Program-made: the position numbers and the translations under genes
Assembly: GCA_964246745.1 (NCBI GenBank)
Contig: CAXTRK010000011.1
Location: 1 to 64,000, forward strand
Direction of reading: 5' to 3'
Source: Lichenicoccus sp964246745
GTDB taxonomy: Bacteria > Pseudomonadota > Alphaproteobacteria > Acetobacterales > Acetobacteraceae
DNA: 64,000 nucleotides
The notes under the pieces: generated by a model
Database searches by the model: none
What the model saw: the letters and a program-made list of their open reading frames with translations, nothing else
Told to the model about the DNA's origin: nothing
Shown: positions 34,172 to 42,599 of the stretch, in pieces
Numbering within the stretch: position 1 is the first letter of the stretch
Layout of the letters: each line of letters starts with the position of its first letter

Positions 34172-34195
34172 GATATACGAAGCGCTTAGTATATC
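34172..34195. promoter_or_regulatory. 24-bp palindromic operator of the vapBC module
   Basis: GATATAC-G-AAGCGCTT-A-GTATATC is a 24-bp palindrome with a single mismatched pair, starting 38 nt before the antitoxin ATG. It is AT-rich in a GC-rich region and contains TATAC/GTATA, so it probably overlaps the -10 box. AbrB/MazE-type antitoxins bind such sites to repress their own operon. Confidence 0.65.
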
Positions 34196-34209
34196 CAGGG
34201 GCAGGCGCG

Positions 34210-34452
34210 ATGCAGGTCGGAAAATGGGGCAACAGCCTGGCCGTGCGTCTGCCCGCCGCCGTGGTCGATGCCCTGCAGCTCCGGGAAGGCGACGAAGTGC
34301 AGGTCGAGGTCGCCGACCCGCGCACCTTCCGCGTGGGCCGCGACACCACCCGCGACGACGCCCTGGATGTGTTGCGCGCGCTCGGCTGGCGGCTGCCGCC
34401 GGGCTTCCGCTTCTCCCGCGACGAGGCGAACGAGCGCGGCGTCGGGGCGTGA
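34210..34452 (+). CDS. vapB: AbrB/MazE-type antitoxin (VapB)
   Basis: An 80-residue swapped-hairpin DNA-binding antitoxin. The N-terminal QVGKWGNSLAVRLPAAVVDA and LREGDEVQVEV form the AbrB/SpoVT domain. The C-terminal RALGWRLPPGFRFSRDEANE should occupy the toxin active site. The purine-rich AGGGGCAGG precedes the ATG. Its TGA overlaps the toxin GTG by 4 nt. Confidence 0.9.
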   Translation: MQVGKWGNSLAVRLPAAVVDALQLREGDEVQVEVADPRTFRVGRDTTRDDALDVLRALGWRLPPGFRFSRDEANERGVGA

Positions 34453-34856
34453 GCCCGCCGTTCCTCGACACCAACGTGCTGATCTACGCCGCCTTGCGGC
34501 CGGACCCGCGTTCGGACGCGGCGCGAGCCCTGCTGCGCGGCGGCGGGGTGATCAGCGTGCAGGTGCTCAACGAGTTCGCCAACGCCGCTCGCCGCAAGCT
34601 GCGCCGCACCTGGCCGGAGGTCCAGCGAGCCCTGGCTGCCGTCCGCGCGCTCTGCCCGATGCCACAGCCGATCACCGCGGCGACGCACGAGGCCGCATTC
34701 GCCATCGCGGAGCATACCGGCTACGCCATCTTCGACGCCCTGATCCTGGCTTCGGCGATCGAGGCGGGCTGCGATACCGTCTGCTCCGAGGACATGCAGG
34801 ACGGCCGGATCATCGACGGGCGTCTGACGATCCACAACCCGTTCCGGTTAGGGTAA
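34449..34856 (+). CDS. vapC: PIN-domain ribonuclease toxin (VapC)
   Basis: A 135-residue PIN nuclease toxin; VapC toxins cleave tRNA or rRNA sites. Acidic active-site residues are D7 (FLDTNVLIYAAL), E42 (VQVLNEFANAAR), D96 (GYAIFDALILASA) and D115 (CSEDMQDG). Starts at GTG 34449 inside the antitoxin stop. All catalytic positions are present, so it should be active. Its RNA target is unknown. Confidence 0.9.
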   Translation: MSPPFLDTNVLIYAALRPDPRSDAARALLRGGGVISVQVLNEFANAARRKLRRTWPEVQRALAAVRALCPMPQPITAATHEAAFAIAEHTGYAIFDALILASAIEAGCDTVCSEDMQDGRIIDGRLTIHNPFRLG

Positions 34857-34937
34857 TCGCCGCTTGGCGCGGTTTGTGTTCATCATAAATACTTGCCGAG
34901 CGCATTGGGCGCAGGCGGATCGAGAGGAAAGCCTCAG

Positions 34938-35159
34938 ATGAGCGACGCCGCCGCAGACATGCCGGCGCTCGACATTCGCGAGCAGATCGTGCGGATTGAT
35001 CGGGCGATTGCCGAGACGCAAAAGTTCCTCGCAGAGACGGGCAAGCCCCAGCGGGAGCGTGGCCTCGCACCGTTCATCGCGGGTGCTACACTCGTTGGCG
35101 GCGCAGGCGGTGCCTTCGCCGGGATCATGGCGCTGCTTCGGGCCACGGGGCACGGATGA
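34938..35159 (+). CDS. Small single-pass membrane protein
   Basis: A 73-residue protein of unknown function. Residues about 10-45 form a charged helix, possibly coiled-coil (IREQIVRIDRAIAETQKFLA). One hydrophobic Gly/Ala-rich segment, FIAGATLVGGAGGAFAGIMA, follows. It overlaps the next gene by 4 nt (ATGA), so the two form a pair. Similar small helix-plus-membrane proteins beside an HTH gene are frequent in accessory regions, but I know no assigned role. Confidence 0.6.
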   Translation: MSDAAADMPALDIREQIVRIDRAIAETQKFLAETGKPQRERGLAPFIAGATLVGGAGGAFAGIMALLRATGHG

Positions 35160-35365
35160 GTCCCGATCGCTTCCGCGATTGTCTTGCAGCACTGCGCTGG
35201 TCGCAGCGCGGGTTGGCCGAGGTGCTGGAAACCCACGAGAGGACGGTCCGCCGCTGGGCAACCGGAGACGTCATCATACCGTCCAACGTGGCGCAGTGGC
35301 TTGAGGATCTGGCCGACGCGCATCTCGCGCGCCCACTGCCCTCTGGATGGCGCAAAGCCGCCTAG
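35156..35365 (+). CDS. Small helix-turn-helix DNA-binding protein
   Basis: A 69-residue protein that is almost entirely one HTH domain of the Xre type: FRDCLAALRWSQRGLAEVLE, then THERTVRRWATGDVIIPSNV. The RTVRRWATG recognition segment is typical of phage- or plasmid-derived regulators. It starts in the stop codon of the preceding membrane-protein gene. It could regulate that pair or be a leftover of a mobile element. Confidence 0.75.
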   Translation: MSPDRFRDCLAALRWSQRGLAEVLETHERTVRRWATGDVIIPSNVAQWLEDLADAHLARPLPSGWRKAA

Positions 35366-35403
35366 CTAGACCGCCATTCGCAGCAATGGGTGGGGAAATA
35401 AAC

Positions 35404-36174
35404 ATGGACACGAACCCGCCGGGGCGCGGACGCATGCGGGGCAAGGCGGTCGTGGTGACCGGTGCCGGGAACGGCATCGGACGGGCGACAGCGCTGCGCT
35501 TCGCGGCCGAAGGCGCACGCCTGGTCATCAACGATGTCGACGCCGCCCGCCTGGACGAGCTCAGCGCGTTCATTTCGAAGTCCGGCTCTGAAGTGCGCGG
35601 CGTTGTCGGCGACGTGTCCAAGGTGGACGACGCACGCGCGATGATCCGCGCCTCCGTCGAGGCGTTCGGCCGCATCGACGTGCTGGTCGCCAATGCCGGA
35701 ATTATCCCCGAGCTTGACCTGCTCACCGCCACCGCCGAGGATTTCGATCACGTCATGGCGGTTGACGGCAAGGGCATGTTCCTGACCTGCAAGTTCGCTG
35801 TCGAGGCAATGCTGGAGAGAGGCGGTGGCGGCGCGATCGTCTGTCTCTCCTCGATCTCCGGCGAGGCCGGCCAGAAGGGACAGGCGGTCTATGGGCCGGC
35901 CAAGTTTGTGGCGTCCGGCATCACCAAGCATCTGGCCGTCGAGCTCGCCGCGCGCGGCATACGCGTCAACGCCGTAGCCCCCGGCACCATCGCCACCGAG
36001 GCGGTGAGCAGGATGTCGGAGGCGTATGTCTCCGCCATCAAGGCCATGCATCCGATGGGCCGCCTGGGGCAGCCTGACGAGGTTGCGCGGGCAATCCTGT
36101 TTCTCGCGTCCGACGAGGCCTCCTTCATCACCGGTGTCGTCCTGCCCGTGGATGGCGGGTATTTGGCCCAGTAG
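35404..36174 (+). CDS. Short-chain dehydrogenase/reductase
   Basis: A 256-residue classical SDR. The cofactor motif is TGAGNGIG (19-26); D70 sits in VVGDVS and NAG at 97-99. The active site is S150 and Y163-G-P-A-K167. The residue after LVI, N43-D44, suggests NAD preference. Where most SDRs have Asn in the helix-4 motif (VNxKG), this protein reads VDGKG (D121), an unusual change in the catalytic tetrad. The C-terminus LPVDGGYLAQ is normal. GGGGA precedes the ATG. Substrate unknown; it stands alone between accessory genes and the S46 peptidase. Confidence 0.9.
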   Translation: MDTNPPGRGRMRGKAVVVTGAGNGIGRATALRFAAEGARLVINDVDAARLDELSAFISKSGSEVRGVVGDVSKVDDARAMIRASVEAFGRIDVLVANAGIIPELDLLTATAEDFDHVMAVDGKGMFLTCKFAVEAMLERGGGGAIVCLSSISGEAGQKGQAVYGPAKFVASGITKHLAVELAARGIRVNAVAPGTIATEAVSRMSEAYVSAIKAMHPMGRLGQPDEVARAILFLASDEASFITGVVLPVDGGYLAQ

Positions 36175-36264
36175 CGGACCCTGGAGCGGAGCGAGCTTCG
36201 CATCTGGCGAAGGCCAGCCATCCACGCTAGTCACGCCTTGTCATCCACCGACAAGGTCCGCCCG

Positions 36265-38382
36265 ATGCCTTCCGCACAGCACCTTCTTCAATCGCGGCGC
36301 CTGCTGCTCTCGTCGGCCGCGACCTGCCTGGCTGTTCTGCTGGCATCACGCGCCGCGCATGCCGACCAGGGCATGTGGACAATGAACAACCTGCCTGTGA
36401 AGGCAATGCAGCAGCGTTACGGCTTCACGCCGTCCACGCAATGGATACAACAGGTGACGCAAGCCTCGGCACGGCTCACGCTCGGCTGCTCGGCCTCGTT
36501 CGTGTCCGCGGACGGGCTGGTGATGACCAATCATCACTGCGCCAACGAGTGCCTGTCGCAGCTCTCCTCGGGCCACCACGACTACATGGAGGCGGGATTT
36601 TCCGCGGGAGAGGCGAGCCACGAGCCGCAATGCCCGGCGATGGAGCTGGACCGCCTCGACAGCATCGCGGACGTGACATCGGCGATGAACCAGGCCACCG
36701 CCGGCAAGTCAGGTCACGACTATATCGCAGCCCAGCGGGCGGCCGAGACCGGCATCGAGAAACACTGCGTCGGCGGTGACGCCAAGACCTGGCGCTGTGA
36801 CGTGGTCAGCCTGTATCACGGCGGACGCACCAACCTTTACCGCTACCGACGCTACCAGGATGTGCGGCTGGTATTCGCGCCGCAACAGAGCATCGCCTTC
36901 TTCGGCGGGGATCCCGACAACTTCAATTTCCCCCGTTACGATCTCGACGTGACCTTCCTACGCGCCTACGACGCCGGCCACCCGGCGCATACGCAGTACT
37001 TTCCATTCTCCCCGTCCGGCCCAAAGGCGGGCGAACTGGTCTTTACCTCCGGCAATCCCGGCTCGACCGACCGCGAGGCGACGGTTGCGCAACTGCAATT
37101 GCTGCGCAGCCTGATGCTGCCCGCGAACCGAGTCTATTATGCCGATCTTGACGGCGTGCTCTGGGAATATAGCCGCTTCGGGGCCGCTCAGAAGCAGAAT
37201 GCCGGCGATCTGCTGTTCGATGTCGAGAACACCGCCAAGGCGCTGAGCGGCTGGCAAGAGGCGCTCGTCAATCAGACCATGATCGCGGACAAGCAGCGGC
37301 AGGAGGATCAGATGCGCGCCTGGATCAAGGGCGCGCCCGCTCGGCGGAAGCAGTTCGGCGATCCTTGGGCAAAGCTGGCGCCGGTGCTGGCCACCGAGCG
37401 ACGGCTCTGGCTGCGCTATGCCATGATCGAGAACGGCCGGCGCGATCCGCTCGGTTTGCAAGGCGACCTGTTCCGTTACGCCAAGACCCTGGTCCGCGCC
37501 GCCGCCGAGCGCGCCAAGCCGGACGCGCAACGTCTGCCGGAGTTCCAGCAATCGAAGCTGCCGGCGATCGAGGCGGAGCTCTCCGCCTCGGCGCCGGTGC
37601 ATCCGGAGCTGGAACAGACCGAGCTGGCTTTCTCGCTGACCAAGATGCGCCAGGCGCTGGGCGTCGACGATGCCGCGGTGCAGGCCGTGCTCGGCACGCA
37701 GTCGCCCTCCGAAGTCGCCAACCATGCGGTGAGCTTCACCCAACTCGCCGACCCGAAGGTCCGCATGGCGCTCTGGAACGGCGGCACGGCAGCGATTGCC
37801 GCCTCGAAGGACCCGATGATCGCCCTCGCGCGCGGCGTCGAACCCATCGCGCTCGCGCTCCGTGACGAATGGGACAACCAGGTACTCGCGCCGGAGCAGC
37901 AGGTCACCGAGGATATCGCCCGCGCGCGCTTCGCCCGCTTCGGCACCAGCATCTATCCGGACGCCACCTTCACCCAGCGCGTCTCCTTCGGCACCGTCAA
38001 GGGCTGGGACCAGAACGGCACGCAGGTCGCCCCCTTCACCCATTTCGCCGGTCTCTACAAGCGCGCCACCGGCAACCCGCCGTTTGAGCTTCCGAACGAC
38101 TGGCTGGCGGCGAAATCGCGGCTTGATCTCGGCACTCCGTTCGACTTCAGCACCACCAACGACATTATCGGCGGCAACTCTGGCAGCCCGGTGATCGATG
38201 CGCAGGCGCATGTCGTCGGCCTGATCTTCGACGGCAACATCCACTCGCTCGGCGGCAACTTCTTCTATGACCCCAAGCTGAACCGGGCGGTCGCGGTCGA
38301 TACCGCCGCCCTGCTGGCAGCCTTGCGCGTGGTCTATGGCGACCAGCGGCTCGCCAGCGAACTCGTGAGCGGTCATCTCTGA
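36265..38382 (+). CDS. Exported S46-family dipeptidyl peptidase
   Basis: A 705-residue serine peptidase of family S46 (DPP7/DPP11), releasing dipeptides from peptide N-termini in the periplasm. A signal peptide covers about 1-33 (RRLLLSSAATCLAVLLASRAA). The mature part begins DQGMWTMNNLP, a family hallmark. The catalytic His lies in MTNHHC (90-91) and the nucleophile is S639 in IIGGNSGSPV. FGGDPDNFNFPRYDLD supplies the conserved acidic region. I chose ATG 36265 over a TTG 27 nt upstream since it gives a normal signal peptide. Specificity cannot be read by eye. Confidence 0.92.
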   Translation: MPSAQHLLQSRRLLLSSAATCLAVLLASRAAHADQGMWTMNNLPVKAMQQRYGFTPSTQWIQQVTQASARLTLGCSASFVSADGLVMTNHHCANECLSQLSSGHHDYMEAGFSAGEASHEPQCPAMELDRLDSIADVTSAMNQATAGKSGHDYIAAQRAAETGIEKHCVGGDAKTWRCDVVSLYHGGRTNLYRYRRYQDVRLVFAPQQSIAFFGGDPDNFNFPRYDLDVTFLRAYDAGHPAHTQYFPFSPSGPKAGELVFTSGNPGSTDREATVAQLQLLRSLMLPANRVYYADLDGVLWEYSRFGAAQKQNAGDLLFDVENTAKALSGWQEALVNQTMIADKQRQEDQMRAWIKGAPARRKQFGDPWAKLAPVLATERRLWLRYAMIENGRRDPLGLQGDLFRYAKTLVRAAAERAKPDAQRLPEFQQSKLPAIEAELSASAPVHPELEQTELAFSLTKMRQALGVDDAAVQAVLGTQSPSEVANHAVSFTQLADPKVRMALWNGGTAAIAASKDPMIALARGVEPIALALRDEWDNQVLAPEQQVTEDIARARFARFGTSIYPDATFTQRVSFGTVKGWDQNGTQVAPFTHFAGLYKRATGNPPFELPNDWLAAKSRLDLGTPFDFSTTNDIIGGNSGSPVIDAQAHVVGLIFDGNIHSLGGNFFYDPKLNRAVAVDTAALLAALRVVYGDQRLASELVSGHL

Positions 38383-38425
38383 GCGGTCATCTTTAAGCGG
38401 GGGGCCGCCACCACCCTCTTCGACG

Positions 38426-39202
38426 GTGACGGCTTCGGCGCCGCGCGCACGGCTGCCGACCGCGATCGCGCGTGATCTCGGCATCGCCATCGTCGCAGGC
38501 TCGCTGCGGCCCGGCGACACGCTCTCGGGCGAGATCGACTCCAGCGCCAAGCTCTCGGTGTCCCGCACCGCCTACCGCGAGGCGGTTCGCATCCTCGCCG
38601 CCAAGGGCTTGGTGGAGAGCCGTACCCGCACCGGCACGCGTGTCAGCCCACGAGCGCGCTGGAACATCCTCGATGCCGAGGTGCTCGGCTGGTTCATGCA
38701 GACACGGCCCACGCCCGACTTCGTCCATGACCTTTTCGAGCTGCGTCTGATGGTCGAACCGGCGGCCGCCGCCCTGGCCGCGGAGCGGCGCACGGAGGCG
38801 CAGCTCGAGGCGATGCGCTCGGCGCTGGCGACAATGGCGCGCGCGAGCCTGTCCAGCGAGACCGGCCGCGCCGCCGACCGCGCCTTTCATGACGCCATCC
38901 TTGCCGCCACGCAGAACGAGGCGGTGGCGGCGCTGTCGAGCAGCGTGGGTGCCGCGATCCGCTGGACCACCTTGTTCAAGCATCGCGTGCAGACAGCGCC
39001 GCGCGATCCGATGGCGGAACATCTGAGTGTGCTCGACGCGATCGCCGCGCGCGACGCTGAGCGGGCGCGCGCACGGATGGCGGAGCTGGTCCGCCTGGCG
39101 CTCGTCGACATGCAGGAGTCGCTGCAAGCGGGGGCCGCGAACTTGAACCCGGAACGCGGCTGCGTCATAACCGGGGCGATGGTTGACTTGTCGGACAAGT
39201 GA
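38426..39202 (+). CDS. GntR/FadR-family regulator of the galactose cluster
   Basis: A 258-residue repressor. The N-terminal winged HTH (about 8-75) contains LRPGDTLSGEIDSSAKLSVSR, RTAYREAVRILAAKGLVESR and TRTGTRVSPR. The C-terminal FCD domain has FELRLMVEPAAAALAAERR, DRAFHDAILAATQN and EHLSVLDAIAARD, including its metal-binding His residues. It overlaps dgoK by 4 nt, so it is part of the operon it probably controls, with a galactonate-pathway sugar acid as the likely ligand. The GTG at 38426 is the only clear start. Confidence 0.9.
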   Translation: MTASAPRARLPTAIARDLGIAIVAGSLRPGDTLSGEIDSSAKLSVSRTAYREAVRILAAKGLVESRTRTGTRVSPRARWNILDAEVLGWFMQTRPTPDFVHDLFELRLMVEPAAAALAAERRTEAQLEAMRSALATMARASLSSETGRAADRAFHDAILAATQNEAVAALSSSVGAAIRWTTLFKHRVQTAPRDPMAEHLSVLDAIAARDAERARARMAELVRLALVDMQESLQAGAANLNPERGCVITGAMVDLSDK

Positions 39203-40158
39203 GCGGGACAGTTCCAGCGCGGACCGCATTGATCGCCCTCGATTGGGGCACCAGCGCGCTGCGTGCCTGGCGGATCTCGGAAGCCGGAACGGTGATCGAG
39301 TCGCGACGGCAGGAATGGGGCATCATGCACCTTCCGGACGGCGGTTTCCCCGCCGCTTTCGACGCGATCACGGAGGACTGGCGCGGGGCGGCCGTGCCGG
39401 CGATTGCCTGCGGCATGGTCGGCAGCCGGCAAGGCTGGCGGGAAGTGCCGTACCTGACCACGCCGGCGGACCTCTCCCGGATCGCCGGAGCGCTGCTGCC
39501 GATCGAGACCGGCATCGGGCAGACGCTGCATCTGGTGCCCGGTCTGTTGCATGCGGACGACGAGGCACCGGACGTGATGCGCGGCGAGGAAACCCAGGCG
39601 ATGGGGGCGGCCGCCATTCTCGACAACGACGCCCTCCTGGTGATGCCGGGCACGCACAGCAAATGGTCGCGGCTTCGCGAGCAAAGGCTGGTCTGGTTCC
39701 GCACGATGATGACCGGTGAGCTGTTCGCCCTGTTGCGTCGGCATTCCATTCTCGGGCGCGACGAAGCGGGTGACGCGGGTCCGGCGGCGCGCGACGCGGC
39801 CTTTGTGCGCGGCGTCCGGCAGGCAGCTTCCGATGGCGCCTTCGCCCGGTTGTTCACGACCCGCGCCCTGAGCCTGACCGGCGGGCTGCCGCCGGGCGCC
39901 GCCGCGGATTATCTCTCCGGATTGCTGATCGGCGAGGAGTTGCGTCTGGCGTTGCCGGGAGTGGCGGACCCTGTGCGGATCGCCCTCACCGGTGATACGA
40001 CACTCTGCGACCGCTACGCGCGCGCCTTCAGCGTCCTTGGCCACCCCAGCCCGGCACGCATCGAGGATACGGCGCTTGCCGGACTGCTACGGATCGCGGC
40101 GAAGGCCGGGCTGTTGCCGGTTGCCGCGCAAGCCGGCGCCGCGACGAAGGGAGCTTGA
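39199..40158 (+). CDS. dgoK: 2-dehydro-3-deoxygalactonokinase
   Basis: Phosphorylates 2-keto-3-deoxygalactonate at C6 with ATP in the De Ley-Doudoroff route. The 319 residues show ALIALDWGTSALRAWRI (phosphate-binding loop), PAIACGMVGSRQGWREVPYL, MRGEETQAMGA and VMPGTHSKWS, all characteristic of DgoK. It starts at GTG 39199 inside the regulator stop and is followed one base later by dgoA. Confidence 0.94.
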   Translation: MSGTVPARTALIALDWGTSALRAWRISEAGTVIESRRQEWGIMHLPDGGFPAAFDAITEDWRGAAVPAIACGMVGSRQGWREVPYLTTPADLSRIAGALLPIETGIGQTLHLVPGLLHADDEAPDVMRGEETQAMGAAAILDNDALLVMPGTHSKWSRLREQRLVWFRTMMTGELFALLRRHSILGRDEAGDAGPAARDAAFVRGVRQAASDGAFARLFTTRALSLTGGLPPGAAADYLSGLLIGEELRLALPGVADPVRIALTGDTTLCDRYARAFSVLGHPSPARIEDTALAGLLRIAAKAGLLPVAAQAGAATKGA

Positions 40159-40159
40159 G

Positions 40160-40795
40160 ATGGCACGCACTCTGCTGGGACATTCGCCGTTCACCGCCAT
40201 CCTGCGCGGCATCGCACCCGAGGAGGCGCTCGCGGTCGGCAAGGCGCTCGTTGCAGCCGGCATGACCATCCTGGAAGTTCCGATGAACTCGCCACGGCCG
40301 CTGGAGAGCATCCGACTGCTGGCGGAGCATTTCGGCACTGAGTGCCTGATCGGCGCCGGCACGGTGATGACGCTGCGGGAGGTCGACGCAATCTTCAGCG
40401 TCGGCGGCCGTCTGATCGTCATGCCGCATGGCGATACCGAGGTGATCCGGGCGGCAAAGCAGGCGAAGATGGTCTGTATGCCGGGGATCGCCACACCCAC
40501 GGAGGGGTTCGCGGCTTTGCGCGCCGAAGCCGACGCGCTCAAGCTGTTTCCCGCCGAAATGCTGGGGCCCGTCGTGCTGCGGGCGATGCGCGCGGTATTT
40601 CCGGCGGACACGGTGTTCCTGCCGGTGGGCGGCATCACGCCCGAGAATGTCGGCAGCTTCGTCGCCGCCGGCGCCAGCGGCTTCGGTCTTGGCTCCGGCC
40701 TGTATGTGCCCGGACGCGACGCCGACGATGTCGGCAGCCGGGCACGGGCCTATCTCAAGGCCTGGGACGAAGCCACCGCCAGCCGTTCGCCATGA
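40160..40795 (+). CDS. dgoA: 2-dehydro-3-deoxy-6-phosphogalactonate aldolase
   Basis: Class I aldolase splitting KDPGal into pyruvate and glyceraldehyde 3-phosphate. The 211-residue single barrel carries TAILRGIAPEEALAVGKALV, EVPMNSPRPLESI (Glu base), IGAGTVMTLREVD, the Schiff-base Lys in ALKLFPAEMLGP and VGGITPENV. The ATG at 40160 begins one base after the dgoK stop. A pairing with DgoK rather than with a phosphogluconate dehydratase favours the galactose over the glucose substrate. Confidence 0.94.
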   Translation: MARTLLGHSPFTAILRGIAPEEALAVGKALVAAGMTILEVPMNSPRPLESIRLLAEHFGTECLIGAGTVMTLREVDAIFSVGGRLIVMPHGDTEVIRAAKQAKMVCMPGIATPTEGFAALRAEADALKLFPAEMLGPVVLRAMRAVFPADTVFLPVGGITPENVGSFVAAGASGFGLGSGLYVPGRDADDVGSRARAYLKAWDEATASRSP

Positions 40796-41706
40796 CAGTA
40801 CGGGTCGGGATCGTGGGCGCCGGGCAGATCGCCCGTGTGCAGCATATCCCCGCCTTGGCCGCGACACCGGGCCTTGCCCTCGCCGCGATCGCCAATCCGT
40901 TCCCCGTCCCGGTGCCCGAGGACGTCCGCCTGCACGCGTCGCTCGCGGACATGCTCACCGACGAGATCGACGCGGTGGCGATCTGCACGCCGCCGCAGAT
41001 ACGCTACGGCCTTGCCATGGCGGCGCTCGCCGCGGGCAAGCACGTGCTGCTGGAGAAGCCGCCCGCGGCCACGCCCGCGGAAGCCATTGCTCTCGGCGCG
41101 GAGGCAGAGCGGCGCGGCCTCACCTTGTTCACCGCCTGGCACTCCTTGTTTAATGCCGGCGTGGAGCCGGCGCGGGCGATCCTCGCCGAACGCGGCGCAC
41201 GCGCGATGCGGATGACCTGGCACGAGGATGTGGAGAAGTTCCATCCGGGCGTGGACTGGTTCTGGCAACCCGGCGGGATGGGCGTCTTCGATCCCGGCAT
41301 CAATGCGTTCTCCATCCTCGTGCGCGTCATGCCGGAACCGGTGTTCATCCGCGCGGCCGCGTTCACCATCGCCCCAGGCGCGCACACGCCGGCCGCGGCG
41401 CGCCTCGATTTCGCCACGCCCACGCATGAGGACGGTTTCACCGCTTCACTCGACTTTCGTCACAAGGGCCGCGAGACATGGAGCATCGTCTGGACGCTCG
41501 CGGACGGCGCGCGCCTGGCTCTGGAACAAGGCGGGGCCACTCTCACGCTCGATGGCAGCGTCGTCGCCGCCGGCGTGGATGAGGAGTATCGCGGCGTCTA
41601 TGGACGTTTCCGGGAGCTGATCGAGGCCGGGCGTTCGGACGTCGAGATACGGCCGCTTCAGCTCGTCGCCGACGCCTTCCTGGTCGGCCGCCGGGAACCG
41701 GCATGA
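40792..41706 (+). CDS. D-galactose 1-dehydrogenase (Gfo/Idh/MocA family)
   Basis: A 304-residue oxidoreductase expected to oxidise D-galactose to galactonolactone with NAD(P). The N-terminal Rossmann fold has VGIVGAGQIARVQHIPAL, and VLLEKPPAATPAEA holds the conserved Lys-Pro. The substrate domain contains TWHEDVEKFHPGVDWFWQPG and GVFDPGINAFSILVRVMPEP, a pattern I associate with bacterial galactose dehydrogenases. L-Arabinose and D-fucose are common side substrates. It overlaps dgoA and the lactonase by 4 nt each. Confidence 0.85.
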   Translation: MTVRVGIVGAGQIARVQHIPALAATPGLALAAIANPFPVPVPEDVRLHASLADMLTDEIDAVAICTPPQIRYGLAMAALAAGKHVLLEKPPAATPAEAIALGAEAERRGLTLFTAWHSLFNAGVEPARAILAERGARAMRMTWHEDVEKFHPGVDWFWQPGGMGVFDPGINAFSILVRVMPEPVFIRAAAFTIAPGAHTPAAARLDFATPTHEDGFTASLDFRHKGRETWSIVWTLADGARLALEQGGATLTLDGSVVAAGVDEEYRGVYGRFRELIEAGRSDVEIRPLQLVADAFLVGRREPA

Positions 41707-42590
41707 CAGACGCGGTGACGCGCGATATCCGCTGCGTCGATGCCGGCCATGCCTTGCTGGGCGAGGCGCCGTTCTGGGATGCTCAGACGCAGGCGCTGTT
41801 CTGGGTCGACATCACCGGCCGGCGCATCCATCGACTGCATCCCGAGACCGGCGCCGCCCGGAGCTGGCTGATGCCGGACCGCGTCGCCTGCGCGGTGCCG
41901 CGCGTCGTGGGCGGGCTGCTGGTGGCGCTGGCGCGCGAGCTTGCTCTGTTCGATCCTGAAACAGCGTCGCTGCGGACCGTCTTCTCGCTCGGGTTCGATG
42001 AGCCGCGCGTCCGCTTCAACGATTCGCGCACGGATGCGGCCGGCCGGCTGTGGATCGGCACGATGAACGAAGTCGACGAGGAGCCGGCGGCGATGCTGCT
42101 GCGCGTTGACGCCGACCTGTCCTGCACGGCGATGGAGAGCGGCATCAGGATTTCCAACGGCATCGCTTTCAGCCCCGACGACCGCCTGTTCTACTTCGCC
42201 GACTCGCCTGAGCGCGTGATCCGCTCGTATGAGTTTGACCTCGCTGAAGGGTGTCTCGGCGCCCGTCGCGATCTGATCACCGTGGATGCCGGCGTCGCGG
42301 TGCCCGATGGCAGCGCGGTCGACATCGAGGGCTGCATCTGGAACGCGCAATGGGATGGCGGCCGAGTCGTGCGCTACGCCCCTGACGGCGGCATACGCGA
42401 GATCGTCACGATCCCGTGCAGCCGGCCCACCTCCTGCGTGTTCGGTGGCCCTGATCTCTCGACCCTCTATGTGACCAGTTCGTGCATGGAGTTGTGTGCG
42501 GCTGCGTTGCGCGCGCAGCCGCTCGCCGGATCGTTGTTCGCGGTCGATGTCGGCGTCGCCGGCCGGCCAGGCACACGCTTCGCCGGCTGA
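41703..42590 (+). CDS. SMP-30 family galactono/arabinonolactonase
   Basis: A 295-residue lactonase taking galactonolactone to galactonate. Metal and active-site motifs are LLGEAPFWDAQTQALFWVDI (Glu ligand), RVRFNDSRTDAAGRLWIGTM (Asn ligand), GIRISNGIAFSPDDRLFYF and VPDGSAVDIEGCIWNAQW (Asp base). The GCIWNA ending is typical of the araB/xylC-like branch. It is the last gene of the operon and ends 9 bp from the convergent sugar porter gene. Together with the dehydrogenase it supplies the first two steps. Confidence 0.92.
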   Translation: MTDAVTRDIRCVDAGHALLGEAPFWDAQTQALFWVDITGRRIHRLHPETGAARSWLMPDRVACAVPRVVGGLLVALARELALFDPETASLRTVFSLGFDEPRVRFNDSRTDAAGRLWIGTMNEVDEEPAAMLLRVDADLSCTAMESGIRISNGIAFSPDDRLFYFADSPERVIRSYEFDLAEGCLGARRDLITVDAGVAVPDGSAVDIEGCIWNAQWDGGRVVRYAPDGGIREIVTIPCSRPTSCVFGGPDLSTLYVTSSCMELCAAALRAQPLAGSLFAVDVGVAGRPGTRFAG

Positions 42591-42599
42591 CGAAAAGGG

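Noticed and set aside
36958..38568. A 536-codon open frame on the minus strand
   Set aside because: Antisense of the S46 peptidase and the start of the GntR gene; both real genes have clear motifs.
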